NCBI GenBank assembly: GCA_016779205.1
Contig: JADHOC010000033.1
Coordinates: 1 to 32,683, forward strand
From: Planctomycetota bacterium
Lineage (GTDB): Bacteria > Planctomycetota > UBA1135 > GCA-002686595
Direction: 5' to 3'
DNA length: 32,683 nucleotides
Of the stretch, positions 8,436 to 16,106 are shown in pieces. The notes below the pieces were generated by a model. It searched no databases, was not told the DNA's origin, and saw nothing but the letters and a program-made list of their open reading frames with translations. Numbering within the stretch: position 1 is the stretch's first letter; every line of letters starts with the position of its first letter. The position numbers and the translations under genes were made by a program.

Positions 8436-9694
8436 GATCCGCGGGCCAGGGTCTGGCTCGGGTCCACAGCGTACGCCTTCAGCGCCGGGACGACCCCGGC
8501 GACGACCCCCACGGCGAGCATCCCGAGGGGCGTCCAGAGGTGCGCCCCCCAGGCGTCCCCCGCGGACAGGAGCACGCCCGTGGTGGCGAGCAGGGTCTCG
8601 CTGACCCGGGCGAGGATCGCCTGCTCCACCAGAAAGCCGAGGAGCGCGCCGAGGAGCGCGATGACCGCGGCCTCGCCGACGATGGCGCCGAAGATCATCC
8701 CGCGGCTCGCGCCCAGGCTGCGGAGGATCGCGAGCTCCCGCCGCCGCTCGTTCATCGTGTTGTAGAGGCTGGCGAGCAGGGCCCCGCCCGCGACCACGAC
8801 CACCATGAGCCCCACGATCCGCAGCACCTCGATGGCCCAGAAGAGCTTCCGGTAGAGGTCCGCCAGCACCTGCGCGATGGGCCACGCGAGGGTGGCGCGG
8901 TCCCCCACCACGTTGATCTCGTGGTTGAGCCGCAGGCCCGGGTTGATCCCCCCGCGCCGGAAGCGGAGGAGCACGGCGGAGACCTCCTTGTGCTCGTCGG
9001 GGATCTCGGTCTCGCGGAACGCCTCTGACCCGATGGCCTCCCCGGAGCCCCGCAGCTCGTGGCCGTCCATGCGGTAGATCCCCTCGATCGGGATGAAGAT
9101 GGCGCGGTCGTCGGGGGTTCCCGTGGGGGCCATGACGGCCGTGACCACGTAGGGGGTGGCGTGGCGGCGCGGGTCGGCGGGGTCGTAGGTGAGGCCGTGG
9201 CTCGGCTGGAAGACCTCTCCACGCGTCAGCCCGGTCTCCCGGGCCACCGCCGCCCCCACCACCGCCTGGCGCTTCTCCGGGTCGAACCACGCCCCGGGGC
9301 TCAGGGGCTGACGCCCCACGAAGGCGTCCCCGGTCGTGCCGATGATCCGGAAGCCCCGGAAGTTGTCCCCGAGGGCGTAGGGCACCGCGCGCTCGACGCC
9401 AGGGTCAGCGGCGATGGCCTCGTACATGGACCAGGGGAGATTCCCCTGGGATGCGTCCAGGTGGAAGAGGGTGTTGAGCACCAGCTGCCCCTGGCCTCCC
9501 GGCGGCCCCAGGATCGCGTCGTAGTCCGAGCTGGACCCCGAGAAGGCGTCGGAGGTCGCGGCATGGATCGCGAACACCGCCATGACCAGCCCGCTCGCCA
9601 GCGCGCCAGCGCCCACGGTGATCGAGGTGGAGAGCCGGTGCTCACGCATCGACCTCGAGACGATCAGGAACCAGCTGGAGAGGGCGCGGCGCAC
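8432..9694 (-). CDS. FtsX/MacB-type ABC transporter permease
   Basis: This 420-residue protein starts at GTG 9694. The topology is the MacB/FtsX one. TM1 is at about 24-45 (ITVGAGALASGLVMAVFAIHAA). A periplasmic domain of about 230 residues follows. Three C-terminal membrane segments complete it (VGLMVVVVAGGALLASLYNT; IFGAIVGEAAVIALLGALLGFLV; LGMLAVGVVAGVVPALKAY). The RRELAILRSLGASR segment before the third helix is the typical cytoplasmic coupling motif of the family. Such permeases work with a cytoplasmic ATPase and transmit ATP-driven movements to periplasmic partners. No ATPase gene is adjacent: the next gene upstream is divergent and encodes a peptidase. Its stop overlaps the DUF3299 lipoprotein start by 4 nt. 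Confidence 0.9.
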   Translation of the reverse strand: MRRALSSWFLIVSRSMREHRLSTSITVGAGALASGLVMAVFAIHAATSDAFSGSSSDYDAILGPPGGQGQLVLNTLFHLDASQGNLPWSMYEAIAADPGVERAVPYALGDNFRGFRIIGTTGDAFVGRQPLSPGAWFDPEKRQAVVGAAVARETGLTRGEVFQPSHGLTYDPADPRRHATPYVVTAVMAPTGTPDDRAIFIPIEGIYRMDGHELRGSGEAIGSEAFRETEIPDEHKEVSAVLLRFRRGGINPGLRLNHEINVVGDRATLAWPIAQVLADLYRKLFWAIEVLRIVGLMVVVVAGGALLASLYNTMNERRRELAILRSLGASRGMIFGAIVGEAAVIALLGALLGFLVEQAILARVSETLLATTGVLLSAGDAWGAHLWTPLGMLAVGVVAGVVPALKAYAVDPSQTLARGS

Positions 9695-9796
9695 GCCCCG
9701 ATCCTACTAGGCCGCCCTCGCCCATGGCCCACGCACCCGCTGTACGAGAAGGGCAAGCGCCCGGCGAGGTTTGGCGGGTCCGGCTAGGATCGGGGC
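9695..9796. promoter_or_regulatory. Divergent promoter region with a perfect 12-bp inverted repeat; includes a -10-like TAGGAT next to the permease start
   Basis: GCCCCGATCCTA at 9695-9706 is the exact reverse complement of TAGGATCGGGGC at 9785-9796. The left copy on the minus strand places TAGGAT (9706-9701) 6 nt before GTG 9694, as a leaderless promoter would. The right copy on the plus strand puts TAGGAT 74 nt before the M28 start. The two arms could be divergent -10 regions with matching start sites, or a paired operator. No good -35 hexamer is visible. Confidence 0.4.
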
Positions 9797-9863
9797 AGGC
9801 CCCTGCCTCTGTCCCGTCCGATCGGGCACCCCGAGGGGCCCGCTCCTACACCCACCTGCACCG

Positions 9864-11747
9864 ATGTCCTTCTCGCTCCTCTCCCCCCGGACCGCCCTCG
9901 TCCCGATCCTGCTCTGCGCCGTCGCCAGCGCCCAGGAAGCGCCCACTGACCCCGCCGCGGCCCCCGACGAGGCCACGCCCATGGAGGAGGTGATCGCCGC
10001 GATCATCGACGAGGGGAAAAACAACTCCCAGGTATGGGAGACCCTGACCTACATCAGCGAGGAGATCGGTCCGCGCCTCACCGGCTCCTCGGCCCTGGAG
10101 CGCGCCAACGTCTGGTCCCGCGATCGCTTCACCGAGCTCGGCCTCACCGGCGCGCGCCTGCACCGCTGGGGTGAGGTCCCGGTGCGCTTCGACCGCGGCC
10201 CCAGCAGCGTGAAGATGGTCGGGCCGGTCGAGCGCGAGATCGAGTTCACGACCCGCGCGTGGGGCGCGGGCACCGACGGCCCCGTCCGCGGCCTGGTCGT
10301 CAAGGAGCCCAAGACCATGGAGGAGCTCGAGGCGGTCCGCGACCAGCTCGAGGGCGCGTGGCTGCTCTCCAAGGAGAGCCGCCGGCGAAGGAACCGCGAC
10401 CGCGACGCCGCCAAGGCCGAGCGCGAGGAGCGCAAGAAGGTCGAGGAGGCCCTCGAGGGGTTCACCTTCCTCGGCAAGCTGCGCGGCAGCTCACGGGACG
10501 AGATCACCACCGGCGGGGTCCGCGGCTGGCGGGAGCTGACCATGGAGACGCTCCCCACCGAGGTCGAGATCACCATCCGGCGCCAGGACTACGACGCCAT
10601 CAACTCGCGCCTCTCGGACGGCGAGGAGGTGGAGATCGAGGCCGACCTCAAGCACTACTTCACCGAGGGTCCCTTCGGCGTCTTCAACACCATCGCCGAG
10701 ATCCGCGGCACGGAGTTCTCCGACGAGGTCGTCATCATCTCCGCTCACCTGGACTCCTGGAACGGCCCGGGCTCCCAGGGCACCCAGGACAACGGCACCG
10801 GGTCGTCGGTCACCCTGGAGACCGCCCGCATCCTGATGGCCGCGGGCGTCCAGCCCCGGCGCACCATCCGCTTCTGCCTGTGGTCCGGAGAGGAGCAGGG
10901 GCTCCTCGGGAGCCGCGGCTACGTGGAGAGCCTCACCGACGAGGAGCTGGAGGGCATCTCCGCCTGCTTCGTGGACGACGGCGGCACCTACTACCAGGGC
11001 GGCCTGTTCTGCATCGAGAGCATGGAGCCGATGCTCTCGGCGGCCATCGCCCCGGTGAACGCCGCGTTCCCCGAGCTCCCCATCGACATCGAGGTGCGGG
11101 ACAAGATGCCCCGCGGCGGCAGCTCGGACCACGCGTCCTTCAACCGCAAGGGCGTCCCCGGCTTCTTCTGGACCGAGAAGAACCGACCCGGCCTTGAGGG
11201 CATGGGCTACCAGTTCTCCTGGCACACCCAGCGCGACACGCTCGAGTACGCCATCGAGGAGTACCTGATCCAGTCCGCCACCTGCTCCGCCGTGACCGCC
11301 TACAGCCTGGCCATGGCCGACACGCTCCTACCGCGCTACATCCCGGAGCCGCCGGCTGAGGAGAAGGCGGAGGAGGAGCCGGCCGCGGAGTCCAAGGACA
11401 CCAAGCAGGCCAGCGGTGACTCCCCCATCACGGGGGACTGGAGCGCCGAGTTCACCACCCCCGGACTCGAGTTCGGGCTCGTCCTCGCCATGGACAGTCA
11501 AGGCGCCGTGACGGGGACCATGGTCATGGGCGACGATCGCCGCAAGCTCGAGAAGGGCAAGTGGGACGCCGCCAAGAAGACGCTCACCTTCCAGTACGAG
11601 TCCGACAGCTACGGCAGGCTCACCGCCACCGGCAAGCTCCAGGAGGACGGGAGCCTCAAGGGAGACGTGAAGAGCTCCCCCGACTCCGACGGCTACGCCT
11701 GGGTGGCCACCCGCAAGGCGCCGAAGGGTAAGGGCGACTCGAACTGA
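9864..11747 (+). CDS. Secreted M28-family zinc aminopeptidase/carboxypeptidase with a C-terminal extension
   Basis: This 627-residue protein starts at ATG 9864, immediately before a signal peptide (MSFSLLSPRTALVPILLCAVASAQ). The open frame extends 31 codons upstream without coding character. A highly charged Arg/Lys/Glu segment at about 172-200 is probably a coiled insert. The M28 core holds the zinc-site residues: His and Asp of SAHLDSW (about 295), bridging Asp of GTQDNGTGSS, catalytic and metal Glu of SGEEQG (about 341), Asp of VDDGGTY and His of SWHTQRDT (about 452). A Glu/Ala-rich linker leads to a small beta-sandwich-like domain at about 520-620 (ITGDWSAEF... GLEFGLVLAMDSQGAVTGTM). It should trim peptides outside the cytoplasm. 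It is divergent from the permease operon. Confidence 0.92.
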   Translation: MSFSLLSPRTALVPILLCAVASAQEAPTDPAAAPDEATPMEEVIAAIIDEGKNNSQVWETLTYISEEIGPRLTGSSALERANVWSRDRFTELGLTGARLHRWGEVPVRFDRGPSSVKMVGPVEREIEFTTRAWGAGTDGPVRGLVVKEPKTMEELEAVRDQLEGAWLLSKESRRRRNRDRDAAKAEREERKKVEEALEGFTFLGKLRGSSRDEITTGGVRGWRELTMETLPTEVEITIRRQDYDAINSRLSDGEEVEIEADLKHYFTEGPFGVFNTIAEIRGTEFSDEVVIISAHLDSWNGPGSQGTQDNGTGSSVTLETARILMAAGVQPRRTIRFCLWSGEEQGLLGSRGYVESLTDEELEGISACFVDDGGTYYQGGLFCIESMEPMLSAAIAPVNAAFPELPIDIEVRDKMPRGGSSDHASFNRKGVPGFFWTEKNRPGLEGMGYQFSWHTQRDTLEYAIEEYLIQSATCSAVTAYSLAMADTLLPRYIPEPPAEEKAEEEPAAESKDTKQASGDSPITGDWSAEFTTPGLEFGLVLAMDSQGAVTGTMVMGDDRRKLEKGKWDAAKKTLTFQYESDSYGRLTATGKLQEDGSLKGDVKSSPDSDGYAWVATRKAPKGKGDSN

Positions 11748-11766
11748 ACGAGCCGGCACGGACGCG

Positions 11767-11796
11767 GCGGGGGGAGTTCCTTGAGCCCTCCCCCGC
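11767..11796 (+). terminator. Terminator-like hairpin after the M28 peptidase gene
   Basis: GCGGGGG(G)AG at 11767-11776 pairs with CTCCCCCGC at 11788-11796. This gives nine base pairs with one bulged G and an 11-nt loop, 20 nt past the stop. There is no T-tract. It separates the peptidase gene from the ACT-domain gene. Confidence 0.5.
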
Positions 11797-11861
11797 GGCC
11801 CAGCGGGCCCCGGACGAGGGGCCTCGCGGACGCGCGTTCGCGGACGAACCTGAGGGCTGAC

Positions 11862-12251
11862 ATGGAGCAACGACCCCGCATCCGTCGCCTCAGGGACTCG
11901 TTCGCCATCCACCGGCTGCCCGCGGGCGACCCGCTTCCCGCCGGCCTCGTGGACGAGCCCATGGTCTGGATCGGGCGCACCGAGGCGGAGCTCAGCATCG
12001 TCTGCCGGGAGCGACCCGAACGCGCGGCCTGGGGCGAGGTCAGCGGCGGCTGGGGCGCGCTCGAGGTGGAGGGCCCCCTGGACTTCGCCATCGTCGGCCT
12101 CCTGGCGGAGATCACCGCGGTCCTCGCGGGGGCAGAGATCAGCGTCTTCGCCCTCTCCACCTTCGACACCGACTACGTCCTGGTGCCCGGCGACCGCCTC
12201 GACGAGGCCGTGGACCGGCTCGGTGAGGCCGGGTTCGCCCCCTACGCCTGA
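11862..12251 (+). CDS. ACT-domain (CASTOR/ACT_7-type) protein
   Basis: This 129-residue protein starts at ATG 11862. It has two ACT-like halves. The second carries the ACT_7 signature: WGALEVEGPLDFAIVGLLAEITAVLAGAEISVFALSTFDTDYVLVPGDRL, with the typical STFDTDYVLV strand. ACT_7 proteins are small cytosolic ligand-binding domains thought to sense amino acids, and no enzyme domain is attached here. ATG 11862 was chosen because the frame upstream (from 11781) is low-complexity and overlaps the hairpin region. GAGG at about 11851 could serve as ribosome-binding site. It converges on manA with only 13 bp between the stop codons. Confidence 0.8.
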   Translation: MEQRPRIRRLRDSFAIHRLPAGDPLPAGLVDEPMVWIGRTEAELSIVCRERPERAAWGEVSGGWGALEVEGPLDFAIVGLLAEITAVLAGAEISVFALSTFDTDYVLVPGDRLDEAVDRLGEAGFAPYA

Positions 12252-12264
12252 CCCTGGGATCGGC

Positions 12265-13215
12265 TCAGGGGAGCGTGGTGCGCAGGACGACGGCCCCGGC
12301 GGGGGCCGCGAGCGGGGCGCCGCCCACGGGGAGGAGGAAGGAGCCGCCAGGGCCGAAGGTGGAGGCCCCGCAGCTCACGGTTCCCTCCACCACGGTGTAG
12401 AGCGCGAAGCGCGGCTCGCCGCCGCCGCGCGGGGTGCCCGGCTCGAGCCGCCAGCGGTCCACCCGGAAGTGCTCGCAGTCCACGAGCCGCTCGCCGTCGG
12501 CCTCCCCCATGGAGGGAGCCACGTCACTGAAGTCGATGCACCGCAGGGCCTCCTCGGTGTGGAGCTGACGTGGAGCGCCGTCGAGGCCCACGCGGTTCCA
12601 GTCGAAGACCCGGTAGACCGTGTCGCTGTTCTGCTGCATCTCGAACAGCACGAGCCCCGCGCCAATGGCGTGGAGCCGACCGCTCGGGATGAAGAGGAAC
12701 TCGCCGACCTCGGGCTCGAGGACGTGCAGGGTCTCCTCGGTCCGGCCCTCCTCGACCGCTCGCTCGAAGGACTCCCGGGTCACGCCCTCCTTCACCCCGA
12801 CGAAGAGCTTGGCCCCCGGGTCCGCGGCGAGCACGTACCACATCTCCGTCTTGGCCTCACCGCCCAGCTCCCCGGCGACGGACGCCGGCGGGTGGACCTG
12901 GACCGAGAGGTGGCGGCGAGCATCCAGGATCTTCAGGAGCATGGGGAAGTCCGGGCCAGCCCCCTCCAGGCCCGCCCCGAAGAGCTCCTCGCGGTGCTCC
13001 GTCCAGAGCTCCTGGAGCGTGCGGCCCGCGTGCTCGCCGGCGGCCACCCGTCCGCGATCGTCGGGACGATCGACGATCTCCCAGGCCTCCCCGAAGGGCG
13101 TCTCGGCTTCGGGGAGCTCGCGCCCGAGGTCGGTCTCCAGCTGGCGACCACCCCACACGCGCTCCTTGTAGATGGGCTCGAAGACCACCGGTTCCGCTCC
13201 GCTCCCTGCAGGCAT
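12265..13215 (-). CDS. manA: Class I mannose-6-phosphate isomerase
   Basis: This 316-residue protein interconverts mannose-6-phosphate and fructose-6-phosphate, feeding GDP-mannose synthesis or mannose catabolism in the cytosol. The length fits the short Bacillus-type class I enzymes. Zinc ligands are in place: Gln106 and His108 in LSVQVHPP, Glu124 in AKTEMWYV and His of GRLHAIGAG (about 182). The motifs FGEAWEIVDR, FPMLLKILDA and YRVFDWNR also match the family. The start is ATG 13215, directly downstream of GATAAT, so the mRNA may be leaderless. It is a single gene, divergent from the DUF59 gene. Confidence 0.94.
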   Translation of the reverse strand: MPAGSGAEPVVFEPIYKERVWGGRQLETDLGRELPEAETPFGEAWEIVDRPDDRGRVAAGEHAGRTLQELWTEHREELFGAGLEGAGPDFPMLLKILDARRHLSVQVHPPASVAGELGGEAKTEMWYVLAADPGAKLFVGVKEGVTRESFERAVEEGRTEETLHVLEPEVGEFLFIPSGRLHAIGAGLVLFEMQQNSDTVYRVFDWNRVGLDGAPRQLHTEEALRCIDFSDVAPSMGEADGERLVDCEHFRVDRWRLEPGTPRGGGEPRFALYTVVEGTVSCGASTFGPGGSFLLPVGGAPLAAPAGAVVLRTTLP

Positions 13216-13220
13216 ACCGG

Positions 13221-13226
13221 ATTATC
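13221..13226 (-). promoter_or_regulatory. -10-like GATAAT next to the manA start (candidate leaderless promoter)
   Basis: GATAAT (five of six matches to TATAAT) ends 5 nt before ATG 13215. The intervening bases are CCGGT, so no Shine-Dalgarno site can fit. A transcript started at the usual distance from this hexamer would begin at or within a base or two of the AUG. Confidence 0.5.
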
Positions 13227-13414
13227 CCCCGCTCCCCTCCAGGGGGCCATCGGACCCCCGTGAAACGGCGAACCGGCGCTCCTCGACCCTCATCGGATCC
13301 CGGCGTGAGGCGCTGCCCGCTCGCCCTGGATCTTCGAGATCCCCGTTCGTCGCTGGACGGGACGCTGGGTCGAGCTTATTCCCTGTGCTCAGAATTCCCC
13401 CCAGGAGCCCCCCG

Positions 13415-13741
13415 ATGCCCACCACCGAAGAAGTCTACGACCAGCTGAAGCAGGTCTTCGATCCCGAGATCCCCGTCAACATCGTCGACCTCGGGCTGAT
13501 CTACGACGTCAAGGTCGAGGACCCCAAGGTCCTCATCACCATGACCCTCACCTCCCAGTCCTGCCCCGAGGCCCGCACCATCCCCGACGTGATGCGCCGG
13601 CGCTGCAACAGCCTCGACGGCGTCGAGGAGACCGACATCGAGATCGTCTTCGAGCCCGCGTGGACCCCGCACCTCATCTCCGATGAGGGGCGCAAGGCCC
13701 TCGGGATGGACTCCGAGGACGGCGACGACGGCGACGACTGA
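13415..13741 (+). CDS. DUF59/MIP18-family Fe-S cluster assembly protein (SufT-like)
   Basis: This 108-residue protein starts at ATG 13415, 7 nt after a good AGGAG ribosome-binding site (13403-13407). It is a single MIP18/DUF59 domain: VYDQLKQVFDPEIPVNIVDLGLIYDVKVE, followed by MTLTSQSCPEARTIPDVM with the conserved Cys, then EIVFEPAWTPHLISDEGRKALG. The C-terminal tail is acidic (Asp/Glu/Gly). Relatives (SufT, MIP18) help mature iron-sulfur proteins in the cytosol. No other suf/isc gene lies nearby, so it acts away from the main operon. The open frame to 13172 upstream is not coding in character. Confidence 0.9.
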   Translation: MPTTEEVYDQLKQVFDPEIPVNIVDLGLIYDVKVEDPKVLITMTLTSQSCPEARTIPDVMRRRCNSLDGVEETDIEIVFEPAWTPHLISDEGRKALGMDSEDGDDGDD

Positions 13742-13819
13742 GTCCGGGACGACTGGACAGCTCGGGGCGGAGGGCCCGCGGTGGGTCCGCGGCTCGCCGC
13801 CCCGCCGCTTGCTCCCGAC

Positions 13820-14215
13820 CTACTGGAAGACGTCGAGGTTCCCGGCGGGCCCAGGCGGGCGCGCATCCGGGTTGGACTTGAGCTCCTCCTTCCAGGAGAT
13901 CATGCGCGCCTTGGCCCCCTCGGCCTCCGCCTCGTCGATCAGCCCCTTGCGCTGGTAGAAGATCGAGAGCGAGGTGTGCGCGAAGGCGTCATCGGGGTCG
14001 AGCTCGACAATCTTCAGCCCCAGCTCGATCGCCTCGTCGTAGCGCTCGAGCTGCATCAAGGCCATGGCCTTGCCGTGCATGGACTCCGTCCACGTCGGGT
14101 CCACCGCGAGGGACTCCTCGTACTTCGCGATGGCCTCCTCGTGCCGATCCTCGCCGAAGAGGGCGAGGCCCTCGAGGTAGGGCGCCTGGCGGCGCTCTTC
14201 GATGGAGTCAGTCAT
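13820..14215 (-). CDS. Small tetratricopeptide-repeat protein
   Basis: This 131-residue protein consists mainly of TPR helices at about residues 12-112. Examples are YLEGLALFGEDRHEEAIAKYEESLAVDP and GKAMALMQLERYDEAIELGLKIVELDPDD. A Pro/Gly-rich tail ends in DVFQ. It has no signal peptide and is probably a cytosolic protein-interaction module with an unknown partner. It follows pckA by 25 bp on the same strand, but a TACGCT hexamer 6 nt before its ATG suggests it can also be transcribed alone. Confidence 0.85.
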   Translation of the reverse strand: MTDSIEERRQAPYLEGLALFGEDRHEEAIAKYEESLAVDPTWTESMHGKAMALMQLERYDEAIELGLKIVELDPDDAFAHTSLSIFYQRKGLIDEAEAEGAKARMISWKEELKSNPDARPPGPAGNLDVFQ

Positions 14216-14221
14216 CCCTAG

Positions 14222-14227
14222 AGCGTA
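14222..14227 (-). promoter_or_regulatory. -10-like TACGCT next to the TPR gene start (candidate leaderless promoter)
   Basis: On the minus strand TACGCT is followed by six bases (CTAGGG) and then ATG 14215. It lies inside the 25-bp gap after pckA, so it would be an internal promoter. The AGGG in the gap is too close to the start to be an ordinary Shine-Dalgarno site. Confidence 0.4.
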
Positions 14228-14240
14228 AGTCCCGAGCCGT

Positions 14241-15899
14241 TCAGATGGCGGCCTCGATCCCGAGGTCCGCGAAGCCCTTCTTCTCGAAGTTCTCCCGGAA
14301 CATGGTCGCGAGCTTGTTGGCGGCGGCGTCGTAGGCGGCCTGGTCCGACCAGCACTTCCGCGGGTCGAGGATCTCGGGGTCCACGCCCGGGCAGCTCTTG
14401 GGCATCTTGAGCCCGAAGATCGGGTGCTCGTCGTACTCCATCCCCTCGGTGTGGAGGTCGCCCGCCAGCGCCGCGTTCAGGAGGGCCCGGGTGTCCTTGA
14501 TGGAGATGCGCTTGCCCTCCCCGTAGGCGCCCCCGGTCCAGCCGGTGTTCAGGAGGACGCAGCGGGTCTCGTGCTGCGCCATCTTCTCCGCGAGCTTCTT
14601 CGCGTAGACGGGCGGACGGTGCGGCATGAAGGGGGCGCCGAAGCACGCCGAGAAGGCGGCGGTGGGCTCGGTGACCCCCACCTCCGTGCCGGCGAGCTTC
14701 GCGGTGAAGCCCTGGACGAAGTGGTACATGACCTCACGGGCGTCGAGGATCGACACCGGCGGCAGCACGCCGAAGGCGTCCGCCGTGAGCAGCACGATCG
14801 TCTCGGGGTGGCCGCCCCGGCCGCCCTCGGCGACGTTGGGGTTCGCGTCCAGCGGGTAGCTGATGCGGGTGTTCTCCGTGATCGACCCGTCGGTCAGGTC
14901 GAGCTCCTGGGGGTCAGTGTCCGCGAGCGCCTTGCCAGGCAACGCCGGCACGTTCTCGACCACGGTCCCGCGGGTGCTGAGCGCCGCCGCGATGATGGGC
15001 TCGGCCTCCTTGTCCAGGTCGATGAGCTTGGCGTAGCAGCCGTCCTCGAGGTTCGACACGCCCGCGTCGGTCCACGCGTGCTCGTCGTCACCGATGAGCT
15101 TGCGGTCCGGATCGGCGGAGAGGGTCGTCTTGCCGGTTCCGGAGAGCCCGAAGAGGATCGCCCCGTCGCCGCCCGCGCCGATGTTGGCGGAGCAGTGCAT
15201 GGACATGTGCCCGAGCTCCGGCAGGAGGTAGTTCATCACCGTGAACATCCCCTTCTTGTTCACGCCGCAGTAGTCGGCGCGCCCCACCACCAGCATGATG
15301 CGCCGCTCGAAGTCCGCGATGACCGCCCGCTTGCTGAGGGTCCCGTCGATCGCCGGGTCCGCCCGGAAGCTGGGGACGTTGAGGAGGGTCCAGCGCTTGC
15401 CGTCCTCACCCTCGACCCCCTCGATCCCCTTGGGGAACATGTTGTGGACGAACATCGCGTGGGTCGCATACTCGCCCACGAAGCGGTACGGGACCGCATA
15501 GCTGGGGTCGGTGCCGCAATAGACGTCCTTGACGAAGAGCGTCGCCTTGCGCGCGTTGAGGTGCTCGGCCACCCGACCCAGCAACACGTCGAAGCTCGCG
15601 GGGTCGAACTTCTGGAGGTCGTTCTTCCACCAGATCTTCTCGTCGAGGCTCGGGTGGGCCACCGCGAAGGTGTCCTTCACGGGCCGGCCCGTGCAGCTGG
15701 GGTCGCTGTAGAAGAAGAGTGGACCATCGACCCCTAGCTTGCTGGCGTAGGCCTTGGGCTCATCATCGGGGCCGCCCGGGCGGATCCTGCCCCGGTCATT
15801 CTCGATCGCGGCGTGGAAGAGCTCGTCCTTCGAGAGGTTGGCTCGGTACGAGCATTCGGTCAGGCCGAACTGAGCTCGGAGATCGTCTTGGAGGCCCAT
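14241..15899 (-). CDS. pckA: ATP-dependent phosphoenolpyruvate carboxykinase
   Basis: This 552-residue protein converts oxaloacetate and ATP to phosphoenolpyruvate, CO2 and ADP, the committing step of gluconeogenesis. Family motifs are clear: MNYLLPELGHMSMHCSANIG with the metal-binding His, P-loop GLSGTGKTT (about 250-258), GDDEHAWTD for the metal, ENTRISYPLD, and GEGKRISIKDTRALL with the substrate/nucleotide Arg. The usual TGRSPKDK segment near the N-terminus reads TGRPVKDTF here; its Arg is kept but neighbours differ. ATG 15899 (MGLQDDLRAQFGL) was chosen because the upstream frame is not coding. The TPR gene follows 25 bp downstream. Confidence 0.95.
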   Translation of the reverse strand: MGLQDDLRAQFGLTECSYRANLSKDELFHAAIENDRGRIRPGGPDDEPKAYASKLGVDGPLFFYSDPSCTGRPVKDTFAVAHPSLDEKIWWKNDLQKFDPASFDVLLGRVAEHLNARKATLFVKDVYCGTDPSYAVPYRFVGEYATHAMFVHNMFPKGIEGVEGEDGKRWTLLNVPSFRADPAIDGTLSKRAVIADFERRIMLVVGRADYCGVNKKGMFTVMNYLLPELGHMSMHCSANIGAGGDGAILFGLSGTGKTTLSADPDRKLIGDDEHAWTDAGVSNLEDGCYAKLIDLDKEAEPIIAAALSTRGTVVENVPALPGKALADTDPQELDLTDGSITENTRISYPLDANPNVAEGGRGGHPETIVLLTADAFGVLPPVSILDAREVMYHFVQGFTAKLAGTEVGVTEPTAAFSACFGAPFMPHRPPVYAKKLAEKMAQHETRCVLLNTGWTGGAYGEGKRISIKDTRALLNAALAGDLHTEGMEYDEHPIFGLKMPKSCPGVDPEILDPRKCWSDQAAYDAAANKLATMFRENFEKKGFADLGIEAAI

Positions 15900-16057
15900 G
15901 GAGTCGATGGCGTGGCGGCAGTGATGGGTGAAGCCGGGACAGATTGGCGCACCCCGGAGGGGGCCATGGTGACCCTGGAGGCGCTGCCGAGGCGCCGTTT
16001 GGCGCAAAAAGGGTACCGGGGTGCCTCGGAACGGGCAAACAGATCAGGGGGAGTCTC

Positions 16058-16081
16058 GGCCGAGTCCACGGCCGAGTCCAC
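16058..16081. repeat. Two tandem copies of a 12-bp unit upstream of pckA
   Basis: GGCCGAGTCCAC occurs twice head to tail (16058-16069 and 16070-16081) in the 207-bp gap between the epimerase stop and the pckA start. It could be a paired operator or simple slippage. Nearby, GCGCC-GTTT-GGCGC at 15992-16005 can form a small hairpin next to an A5 run. Confidence 0.6.
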
Positions 16082-16106
16082 GGCTGGGAGCCGACGCCCC
16101 CTCCCC

